In this document: positions 26,394 to 34,193 of the stretch, piece after piece
Layout: every line of letters begins with the position of its first letter
Numbering within the stretch: position 1 is the first letter of the stretch
DNA from: Acinetobacter sp. NIPH 2699
GTDB lineage: Bacteria > Pseudomonadota > Gammaproteobacteria > Pseudomonadales > Moraxellaceae
NCBI RefSeq assembly: GCF_022549355.1
Contig: NZ_JAKZGL010000007.1
Span: 62,001-126,000 of the forward strand
Direction of reading: 5' to 3'
Length of the DNA stretch: 64,000 nt
Position numbers and translations under genes: made by a program
Notes under the pieces: generated by a model
The model's input: only the letters and a program-made list of their open reading frames with translations
Database searches by the model: none
What the model was told of the DNA's origin: nothing

Positions 26394-28403
26394 TTAAAAT
26401 GACCAGCTTGTATTCGCAAACCACATCCGTCCAGCACTTGGAAAACCATCCGCCAAGGCATAGTTTTTATCGGTGAGATTATTAATCCCTGTCGCAAAAC
26501 GCCATTGCCCAGTGGTATTTTTTTGCTCATAGGAAAGTTGTAGATTGGCAATCTGGTAGCCTGAGAGCTTCAAAGTATTGGATACCCAACGACTACTATT
26601 TTGCTCCAACCCAGCTTGCAGTTTGACATTTTCAATTGGGCTAAGAACAACATAACTGCTCAGCTTATGTTTGGGGATATCGGTAATCTTCGCATTTGCA
26701 TCGGTCTCATTCTTTAATTTTAAGTAGGTATAATTGCCACCATAGGCAAACCAGCTTGTCGGTTGATATTGCAGATCAAACTCTGTCCCAGCAATATGCA
26801 CTTGACCGATATTCTGCATTTGGGATTTATTGCCGTCCACATTGGCTACCGACTGAATCTTATCCTTAATATCACTATAAAAAAGCGCGGCTTCCACACG
26901 CAGATCATGAGAAAGATCCGCTTTATAGCCCACTTCATAATTCATTGCTTTCTCAGCTTGCAGTTCAGGATTTTCGATAAATGTTCCTAAGCGCTGAGAG
27001 TAACGATCTTTCAATGAAGGGAGTCGGGTTTTTCTTGCAATCGTCGCATAAAGTTGAGCGTCTGCAAAACCGTCATAAAACACACCCATTTGGGCATCGG
27101 TTGCACTTTGTTGATTTGGTAAAGAATATGGATTGCCAATACTCAATACCTTTTTAGGTTCTAGTCGATGCTGACTCACGCCCAATGACAAAAACGTTTG
27201 TGCGAATAACTGAATATTATCCTCTAGCCCCAAAGACCAAATTTTATCTTCAAAATGAGTATTCTGAATCTTGGTCGCATCTAACTCCCGATGCTCATCG
27301 GTTTTATAGTGACCAATCACACTCAGTTGATGTCCAGCTAGACGATCGGATTCCAACACAATGGAAGCACCATTGACTCGGTCATGATAGATACTACGCC
27401 CTGTACTGACACTGCCCTGACCGGAAGTCTTGAGTTGTTCATAACGATCATCGCTATAAGAATTCAATTCGTTATCATAGCGATCATGATAGGCACGAAT
27501 TTTTAAAGACTCATGCGACGTTAACGTGGTGCTCGAATTAAAATACAGACTTTCTTTATCCCAATATGGCCATTTCCAATAACGTATTGCTGTTGTGCCG
27601 GTGGTCGGTGGATTACCTTTTTCACCCTCTTGTTTGATATAACTGAAAGCATACTCATCGGTTGTATTCGGAGTAATTCCCAATTTAATCGAATACTTGG
27701 TGTCCTTGTTTTGTGAATTATTGCGTAGTCCACCATCTTCTGTCGCAGTCGGCTGGAAATCGGAAGACAGTTTAAAGCCATCTCGTTGCAAATAAGAGGC
27801 CGCTGTCTGGAGATACCAGACTCCTTGATTGGTGCCTAAATTGATCCCAGCTTGACGTTCTTGCCCCTCACCAAATCCTAAACGAACATCACCCTCTAAT
27901 TCTCGCTGCGGCTTGCGAGTCACCAAGTTAATCGCACCGCCTAAAGTATTTGCCCCATATTTGATCGAGCTAAAGCCTTTGGCAACCTGTATTTCTGCTA
28001 AATCCGCGGTGGTGAAGCGATTAAAGTCAACATAGCCATCGTATGGCACATAGACAGGGATGCCATCAATAAATAACGGCACCTGCCGTGCATCAAAACC
28101 ACGCACATAAATCATCTGCTCATTGCGTGCATTATTTGACGTTGTTATACCAGACAATAGGTTTAAAGCATCACCAATATTGCTACGCTGAAACTGCTGC
28201 ATCTTTTGATCATCTATTTTCGATGCCACTTGATCAAACTGATTTTGTTCAGCCATAATGCGAATCACACCCAACTGAAATGCATCTTGCTCTGATTTTA
28301 GTGCAACATCAGCAGCAAAGGCCCATTTTGGTGCAATCAATCCGATACATAAAATAGCAGCATAGCCATGTAAATTATGCGGCCTAAAGACTAATTTCCC
28401 CAT
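26394..28403 (-). CDS. TonB-dependent outer-membrane receptor, possibly for molybdate
   Basis: 669 aa. Signal peptide to about residue 30 (…KWAFA), a putative TonB box around LGVIRIMA, a plug domain (~60-165: SNIGDALNLLSGITTSNNARNEQMIYVRGF, then GANTLGGAINLVTRKP) and a ~500-residue 22-strand barrel ending in Phe (ANTSWSF). Ligand is not shown by the protein itself. The context is telling: downstream genes are a molybdopterin-domain protein and modA, and the leader carries a sigma-54 promoter, an ANTAR-like attenuator and a ModE-like palindrome. Siderophore or metallophore uptake remains an alternative. Confidence 0.85.
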   Translation of the reverse strand: MGKLVFRPHNLHGYAAILCIGLIAPKWAFAADVALKSEQDAFQLGVIRIMAEQNQFDQVASKIDDQKMQQFQRSNIGDALNLLSGITTSNNARNEQMIYVRGFDARQVPLFIDGIPVYVPYDGYVDFNRFTTADLAEIQVAKGFSSIKYGANTLGGAINLVTRKPQRELEGDVRLGFGEGQERQAGINLGTNQGVWYLQTAASYLQRDGFKLSSDFQPTATEDGGLRNNSQNKDTKYSIKLGITPNTTDEYAFSYIKQEGEKGNPPTTGTTAIRYWKWPYWDKESLYFNSSTTLTSHESLKIRAYHDRYDNELNSYSDDRYEQLKTSGQGSVSTGRSIYHDRVNGASIVLESDRLAGHQLSVIGHYKTDEHRELDATKIQNTHFEDKIWSLGLEDNIQLFAQTFLSLGVSQHRLEPKKVLSIGNPYSLPNQQSATDAQMGVFYDGFADAQLYATIARKTRLPSLKDRYSQRLGTFIENPELQAEKAMNYEVGYKADLSHDLRVEAALFYSDIKDKIQSVANVDGNKSQMQNIGQVHIAGTEFDLQYQPTSWFAYGGNYTYLKLKNETDANAKITDIPKHKLSSYVVLSPIENVKLQAGLEQNSSRWVSNTLKLSGYQIANLQLSYEQKNTTGQWRFATGINNLTDKNYALADGFPSAGRMWFANTSWSF

Positions 28404-28443
28404 GTGTCACTCCCCCGAATTTGCATTAGGAATTTTTCATTTA

Positions 28444-28467
28444 CGCTATATTCACAGGAATATAGCG
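28444..28467 (-). promoter_or_regulatory. ModE-like palindrome upstream of the TonB receptor
   Basis: CGCTATATTC-ACAG-GAATATAGCG: 10-bp perfect arms, 24 bp overall, fitting CGNTATAT-N8-ATATANCG like the copy upstream of modA. It lies 40 nt before the TonB receptor start and downstream of the leader terminator, so a bound regulator could block elongation or a second promoter. Confidence 0.6.
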
Positions 28468-28484
28468 ATAAAAAACATCAAATT

Positions 28485-28580
28485 AAAAACAAAAACGTCT
28501 ATGCCGCCCATTGGTTAAAATGATCGGTCATAGACGTCGTTGTCTTGTCTCTACAAAGAAATAACTCACTTTGTTATTTC
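28485..28580 (-). promoter_or_regulatory. Attenuator leader of the TonB receptor operon, ANTAR-like
   Basis: Minus strand, 5' to 3': stem-loop 1 (28580-28558) has arms GAAATAAC/GTTATTTC and loop AAAGTGA; stem-loop 2 (28545-28532) has AGAC/GTCT and hexaloop AACGAC with A1 and G4; then an intrinsic terminator with arms 28537-28529 and 28503-28495, inner CCG/CGG pairs and a T-rich tail. Stem-loop 2 overlaps the terminator's 5' arm, so the two are mutually exclusive. This is the layout of ANTAR antitermination leaders, although loop 1 has 7 nt rather than 6. Confidence 0.5.
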
Positions 28581-28592
28581 AGCCAAGCTCAA

Positions 28593-28607
28593 GCAATCGC
28601 CATGCCA
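28593..28607 (-). promoter_or_regulatory. Candidate sigma-54 promoter of the TonB receptor operon
   Basis: Minus strand TGGCATGGCGATTGCTT: GG (28606-28605), ten nucleotides, GC (28594-28593); matches TGGCACGN4TTGCW except one base of the -24 block. Predicted start near 28581, directly ahead of the first leader stem-loop. Divergent from the nasA sigma-54 promoter 40 bp away. Confidence 0.6.
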
Positions 28608-28646
28608 TATAACAAAAAAATTTAAAAATCATATATTTAAATAAAA

Positions 28647-28661
28647 TGGCATATTCTTTGC
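28647..28661 (+). promoter_or_regulatory. Candidate sigma-54 promoter of nasA
   Basis: TGGCATATTCTTTGCTA: GG 28648-28649, ten nucleotides, GC 28660-28661. Predicted start near 28673, giving a ~170-nt leader before nasA. In that leader GCAGCCAACGATGCCTGC (28697-28714) could form a hairpin with hexaloop AACGAT (A1, G4) but has a C-C mismatch, and no convincing terminator follows. Confidence 0.55.
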
Positions 28662-28841
28662 TACTCTCTTTAATATCTGATGATACGCATCTCTTTGCAG
28701 CCAACGATGCCTGCTTGCGTTTATTCGGATGAGTCAAAAGAGTTGAACATTCCAGTTTTCAGCAAGATTCTGGTTTTGTACGTTATTCAATATTGACCCA
28801 TCCAGATATTCATTCGCAATGTTGAAATAAAGGTAATGATC

Positions 28842-31800
28842 ATGGCTGAATCAATCAAAACTGTCTGTCCCTATTGCGGTGTAGGCTGCGGCATGATTTT
28901 GCAAGTTGAAAATGGTCAGGTGGTCAAATTAGCAGGTAATAAAGAGCATCCAACCAATTTTGGACGTTTATGTACCAAAGGCTCGTCAGCCGATAAAGCC
29001 TTACGCAATTCTGGGCGTATGGAAAAAGCCTATATCCGTAAGCAACCTCAAGAAGAACGTGTTGCAAGCCCGATGGATCGTGCCATTACTGAAACGGCGC
29101 AACGCTTTCGTCAAATTATTGACCGTGATGGACCCAATGCGGTGTCGTTCTATGTCTCTGGGCAAATGTCGATTGAAGCGCAATACCTGATTAATAAGCT
29201 TTCTAAAGGTTTTGTTGGCACCAATAATATTGAGTCCAACTCACGTCTGTGTATGGCAAGTGCAGGCAGTGGCTATAAACTGTCTTTAGGCGCTGATGGC
29301 CCTCCCGGTTCATATAAAGACTTTGATCATGCTGATGTATTTTTTGTCATCGGTGCCAATATGGCAGATTGCCACCCGATTCTTTTTCTACGCTTAATGG
29401 ATCGGGTCAAGGCTGGGGCAAAACTGATTGTGGTTGACCCACGTCGCAATGCCACTGCCGATAAAGCCCATTTATTTATGCAGATTAAACCGGGAACAGA
29501 TTTAATCTTGCTGAATGGTTTACTACATTTACTCTGGAAGAATAATCATCTCGACCACGAATTTATTCAGGATTACACCGAAGGCTGGGAACAAATGCCA
29601 AGCTTTCTGGAAGATTATCCACCTGAATATGTGGCTGAAAAAACGGGAATTGATGAAGCTAAAATTCGTCAGGCTGCACAATGGATGGGTGAAGCCCAAG
29701 AGTTTATGACGTGTTGGACCATGGGCCTGAATCAAAGTACCCATGGCACATGGAATACCAATGCCATTTGTAATCTGCATTTGGCAACAGGGAAAATCTG
29801 TCGTTTAGGCAGTGGGCCATTTTCATTGACAGGACAACCCAATGCCATGGGCGGTCGTGAAATGGGTTATATGGGACCAGGTCTGCCCGGTCAACGTTCG
29901 GTATTGGTAGAAAAAGATCGAGACTTTATTGAAGAACTTTGGCAAATCCCCAAAGGAACACTGACCACTCATTTAGGTAAAGGCACCATTGATCTATTTG
30001 AGCAGATGAAAGCAGGTGCAATTAAAGCTTGCTGGATCATTTGTACCAATCCTGTCGCCACCGTTGCCAACCGCAGTATTGTCATTGAGGGTTTAGAAAA
30101 AGCCGAATTGGTCATCACTCAGGATGCTTTCTTAGATACTGAAACCAACAAGTATGCGGATATCATGTTGCCAGCCGCATTATGGGCGGAAGCAGAAGGC
30201 GTGATGATCAATTCTGAACGCAATATGACCCTGATGCAAAAGGCGATTGACCCTCCCGGTGAGGCATTGCCCGATTGGCAAATCATTAGCCGTATTGCCT
30301 GCGAAATGGGCTATGCCCATGCGTTTACTTACAGCTCAGCATCTGAAGTGTTTGATGAGATTTGTCGTTGCTCCAATCCAAAGACAGGTTATGACTTACG
30401 TGGTGCCAGTCATGCACGACTCAAAGAAGCCCCATTACAATGGCCTTGCCCACCGCTAGATACACCACAGGGAGCAGATGATCGTCATCCAATTCGTTAT
30501 TTAAATGATGGGGTCAGTCAATACTTACTTGAAGCTGAGGAAAATAAACCGAAGCCGCGCTTAATTTTCCCCACTGAACGTGCCAAAGGTGTGTTCTTTG
30601 CTCGTCCGCATTTAGATCCTGCTGAGATGCCTGATGTGGACTATCCATTTGTTTTGAATACAGGTCGCTTGCAACATCAATGGCATACCATGACCAAAAC
30701 AGGGAAAATTCCCATGTTAAACAAGCTGAATTCAGGGCCATTTGTAGAAATACACCCTGAGGATGCAGCTAATCTTAATATTAAGGATAAACAACCTGTC
30801 GAGATTCGTTCACGCCGTGGTAAAGCTATTTTACCTGCGGTGGTCACAGATCGCGTGTTAGCGGGAAATTGTTTTGCACCCTTTCACTGGAATGACTTTT
30901 TCGGTGAAGATTTGGCCATCAATGCGGTCACCAATGATGCTATTGACCCAATCTCCCAACAGCCTGAATTTAAAATCTGTGCCGTATCGTTAACGCCTGT
31001 TGCAGCGACAGAAACATTACTGGTTGCGGATGCACTGAAACAACAGAAATCAGTTCTGCAAGATCAATCTATTCCAACAAATTCCATTGCAATACCTGAA
31101 ATCGCACAGGGTACAGACATGTCACAGATCAATATTTTCGCTCAGGTTACGGGGATAGCAAACACACATGCGCCGACACTCAATGATGCGGAAAAGATTT
31201 ATCTAGCAGGTTTCATTGCAGCATTACAAAGCTTACCGGTATTGCCAAATAGCATGCCAACATTACCACCAACTGCACCAATATCAGATCAAGCAAAATT
31301 GTGGCTCAATGGAATGCTTGCGGGGTTATATGCACGTGCACCTTTAGATTATGCAACTCCTACATTGACCAGCTCAGATGTAAACTCACTCAGCTTGCCT
31401 CAAAGCACCGAACCTACAAAACCTAAAATCACGCTGATCTGGGCATCACAAACAGGCAATAGTGAAACTTTGGCAGAAAGTTTTAACCAAAAAATCAAGC
31501 AGGCGGGTTATGACGTTAATTTCCAAGAGATGTCTAATTTTCAAATTGATCAACTGGAAAAAACCGATCATCTGCTCTGCATCAGTAGTACTTTTGGCGA
31601 TGGCGATTCACCTGATAACGGACAAAATTTCTGGAATGATCTAAATAGCAAAGAACTGAAACTCAATCATATTAAATACAGTGTGCTTGCTTTAGGCGAT
31701 CCAAACTATGATCAGTTCTGTGGTCATGGCAAACGTCTTGATGAGAAACTGGCAGCATTGGGTGCTCACCCAATATTGGCACGCAGCGATTGTGACACAG

Positions 31801-33500
31801 ACTTTGAAGAGAAAGCTGAACAATGGCTGAATACCATTCTCGCCAAACTCAGCACGTCATCCACTGATACAGAACAGGAAAGTCCACCAGCCGTCACCTT
31901 ATTATGGGCATCACAAACAGGCAATAGTGAGACCTTAGCAGAATCATTTGCAGAGAAAATCAAACAGGCGGGATGCCAAGTCAATGTGCAGGAAATGAAT
32001 AATTTCTCTGTCAAGGAGCTGAATAAAACCCAAAATCTGCTCTGTATTAGCAGTACTTTTGGCGATGGTGACTCACCTGATAATGGTCAGAATTTCTGGA
32101 ATGATTTAACAAGCAAACAAGATATTAAACTCGATCACCTCAACTATAGTGTTTTAGCTTTAGGCGATCCAAATTATGATCAATTCTGTGGTCATGGTAA
32201 AAAACTGGATCAAAAACTTGCTGAACTCGGTGCATCCCGTATTTTTGACCGTATTGATTGCGATACCGATTTTCAGGAAAAGGCTGAGCAATGGCTGAAT
32301 ACGATTCTCGCTAAACTTGCAGAATCAACCAAACTCAAGGCTGAACCCTCTCCATTAAAACCACATAAACCAGACCTCACCTCACCGAGTAAAACCAATC
32401 CATTTCATTCACGTTTGCTACAAAATGTGCGCTTGAATCATGAGCATTCAAATAAAGATATTCGCCTATTTGCTTTTGATATTGAAAACTCAGGTATCAC
32501 TTATGAAGCCGGTGATGCTTTAGGAGTTTGGCCACAAAACTGCCCTGCACTGGTCAACGAATTACTCAGTGTGACCAAACTTTCTGGTGATAGTCCAGTT
32601 TCTATGGTGGATTTAAAAGATATGTCATTACGCCAAGCCTTAACTGAACGTTTTGAAATAGCGAAACCTCAGTTGAATGCGCTAAAACTAATCGCAACCA
32701 AAGGCTGTTATCAGAGACTACAAGACCTACTGGATTATCCTGATAAAAGTGAGTTGAAAAAATGGCTTTGGGGTAAACAATTAGTAGACATTCTCTATGA
32801 GTTCCCAATCAAGCTATCGGTCAGTGAGCTCATCAGTATTCTGCCTAAACTACAACCACGCTTGTACTCAATTGCGTCGAGTCCGAAAGCACACCCGACA
32901 CAAATTCATCTCACCGTTTCGGCTGTTCGTTATGATCATCAAGGCAATGCACGTAAAGGTGTATCTTCTACCTTCTTAGCTGATCGTGCTGAACAATGCA
33001 GCATTCCAATTTTTGTACAAAAATCAGCATCATTCCATCCACCAGCGGATGCAGAAACACCATTGATTATGGTTGGGCCAGGTACAGGAATTGCACCTTT
33101 CCGAGGTTTCTTGCAAGAACGCCAAACCCTTGGGAAACCAAGCAAAAACTGGCTATTTTTTGGAGAGCAAAAATCCAGTACCGATTTTTACTATCAGGAT
33201 GAACTCACAAAATTCCAAGCAGATGGCATATTAAGCCGTTTGGACCTTGCATTCTCTCGTGATCAGGAACAGAAAATCTATGTACAAGACCGCATGCGTG
33301 AGCATGGTGCAGAACTGTGGCAATGGCTGGAACAAGGGGCCTACTTCTGTATCTGTGGAGATGCCAGCCGTATGGCAAAAGATGTGGATGTGGCTTTAAA
33401 GGAAATCATTGCACAACATGGCAATAAATCAGCGGAACAAGCCAGTGAATATGTGGCCAATATGAGCCGTGATAAACGTTATTTACGCGATGTGTATTAG
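28842..33500 (+). CDS. nasA: Assimilatory nitrate reductase fused to a sulfite-reductase-type flavoprotein, with duplicated flavodoxin domain
   Basis: 1552 aa from the ATG at 28842 (AAAGG 8 nt upstream; the ATG at 28836 is too close). Domains: [4Fe-4S] cysteines in CPYCGVGCGM and LCTKG (residues ~10-50); molybdopterin-guanine-dinucleotide catalytic body to ~720; a CysJ-like linker (~770-835); flavodoxin 1 (~860-1000); flavodoxin 2 (~1017-1158); FAD domain with RLYSIASSP (~1340); NADPH domain with GPGTGIAPFRGF (~1411) and terminal RYLRDVY. It should pass electrons from NADPH through FAD, FMN, Fe-S and Mo to nitrate in one cytoplasmic polypeptide. Both flavodoxins keep SQTGNSE, STFGDGDSPDNGQNFW and LGDPNYDQFCGHGK. 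The single-flavodoxin form seems usual; the duplication adds ~157 residues. Confidence 0.9.
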   Translation: MAESIKTVCPYCGVGCGMILQVENGQVVKLAGNKEHPTNFGRLCTKGSSADKALRNSGRMEKAYIRKQPQEERVASPMDRAITETAQRFRQIIDRDGPNAVSFYVSGQMSIEAQYLINKLSKGFVGTNNIESNSRLCMASAGSGYKLSLGADGPPGSYKDFDHADVFFVIGANMADCHPILFLRLMDRVKAGAKLIVVDPRRNATADKAHLFMQIKPGTDLILLNGLLHLLWKNNHLDHEFIQDYTEGWEQMPSFLEDYPPEYVAEKTGIDEAKIRQAAQWMGEAQEFMTCWTMGLNQSTHGTWNTNAICNLHLATGKICRLGSGPFSLTGQPNAMGGREMGYMGPGLPGQRSVLVEKDRDFIEELWQIPKGTLTTHLGKGTIDLFEQMKAGAIKACWIICTNPVATVANRSIVIEGLEKAELVITQDAFLDTETNKYADIMLPAALWAEAEGVMINSERNMTLMQKAIDPPGEALPDWQIISRIACEMGYAHAFTYSSASEVFDEICRCSNPKTGYDLRGASHARLKEAPLQWPCPPLDTPQGADDRHPIRYLNDGVSQYLLEAEENKPKPRLIFPTERAKGVFFARPHLDPAEMPDVDYPFVLNTGRLQHQWHTMTKTGKIPMLNKLNSGPFVEIHPEDAANLNIKDKQPVEIRSRRGKAILPAVVTDRVLAGNCFAPFHWNDFFGEDLAINAVTNDAIDPISQQPEFKICAVSLTPVAATETLLVADALKQQKSVLQDQSIPTNSIAIPEIAQGTDMSQINIFAQVTGIANTHAPTLNDAEKIYLAGFIAALQSLPVLPNSMPTLPPTAPISDQAKLWLNGMLAGLYARAPLDYATPTLTSSDVNSLSLPQSTEPTKPKITLIWASQTGNSETLAESFNQKIKQAGYDVNFQEMSNFQIDQLEKTDHLLCISSTFGDGDSPDNGQNFWNDLNSKELKLNHIKYSVLALGDPNYDQFCGHGKRLDEKLAALGAHPILARSDCDTDFEEKAEQWLNTILAKLSTSSTDTEQESPPAVTLLWASQTGNSETLAESFAEKIKQAGCQVNVQEMNNFSVKELNKTQNLLCISSTFGDGDSPDNGQNFWNDLTSKQDIKLDHLNYSVLALGDPNYDQFCGHGKKLDQKLAELGASRIFDRIDCDTDFQEKAEQWLNTILAKLAESTKLKAEPSPLKPHKPDLTSPSKTNPFHSRLLQNVRLNHEHSNKDIRLFAFDIENSGITYEAGDALGVWPQNCPALVNELLSVTKLSGDSPVSMVDLKDMSLRQALTERFEIAKPQLNALKLIATKGCYQRLQDLLDYPDKSELKKWLWGKQLVDILYEFPIKLSVSELISILPKLQPRLYSIASSPKAHPTQIHLTVSAVRYDHQGNARKGVSSTFLADRAEQCSIPIFVQKSASFHPPADAETPLIMVGPGTGIAPFRGFLQERQTLGKPSKNWLFFGEQKSSTDFYYQDELTKFQADGILSRLDLAFSRDQEQKIYVQDRMREHGAELWQWLEQGAYFCICGDASRMAKDVDVALKEIIAQHGNKSAEQASEYVANMSRDKRYLRDVY

Positions 33501-33548
33501 AGCAAGGAAGGAATCATGGATTCCCTTAACAACGACTGATCTCATGCT

Positions 33549-34058
33549 CTAAGGAAGAATGATGTAGTCATTCATAAATGAATTTTCTAAAAATTCCCCT
33601 TGAACAAATGACAGGTAATTTTGCTCGATGCAACCGATTTCCATACAGTCATCCAGCTCAATCACGGCATCGGTATGCGGTTTAAACCAATGACCTTCTA
33701 TCGCTAATTTCCCTTGTGCCTTGGCATCGGCTTTATCTTTACCCGCAACAATTAAGTATTTATGGGTTTCGCCAAACTCATTGGGAAGATAAGCCCCCAG
33801 ATTAATTAAATAGGGTTTGAGTTCAGATGATGATACATCCTGACTGATGACAAGTTGGTAAGACTGCTCATTGTAGATCGTCCCCTGAATTTTCATCCAT
33901 CCATCAATATGCAGTCCTTGTGACTTGCCAAACCATTGTTGCTTTAGATATTGATAAGCTTCTGTTAGATCACTGCAAATTACAGGGATGACATCATGCA
34001 CTTCAACATTGGCCTTTTCATGCTTGCCGCCCAGCAACACCAGATACAATGATTTCAT
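33549..34058 (-). CDS. DUF1543 domain protein
   Basis: 169 aa from the ATG at 34058 (GGA 7 nt upstream; an in-frame TTG lies 12 nt earlier). Two similar halves are visible: LYLVLLGGKHEKANVEVHDV in the first and KYLIVAGKDKADAKAQGKL in the second, the internal repeat typical of DUF1543. Cytoplasmic, function unknown. Convergent with nasA. Confidence 0.75.
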   Translation of the reverse strand: MKSLYLVLLGGKHEKANVEVHDVIPVICSDLTEAYQYLKQQWFGKSQGLHIDGWMKIQGTIYNEQSYQLVISQDVSSSELKPYLINLGAYLPNEFGETHKYLIVAGKDKADAKAQGKLAIEGHWFKPHTDAVIELDDCMEIGCIEQNYLSFVQGEFLENSFMNDYIILP

Positions 34059-34193
34059 TTCAATATCCAAGAACAGAAAATATGATTCAATGACTTAAAT
34101 TAACCATCAGGTAAAACAATATACAATATTTTAATCTTTGTTGTTCCGTATATTGAAAAATGAATAACAGAAGTAAAAGGCCAGTTAAAATAG

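Noticed and set aside
28646..28732. 28-codon plus-strand frame (MAYSLLLSLI…) upstream of nasA
   Set aside because: Its start codon lies inside the predicted sigma-54 promoter, so the expected nasA transcript would not contain it, and no ribosome-binding site precedes it.
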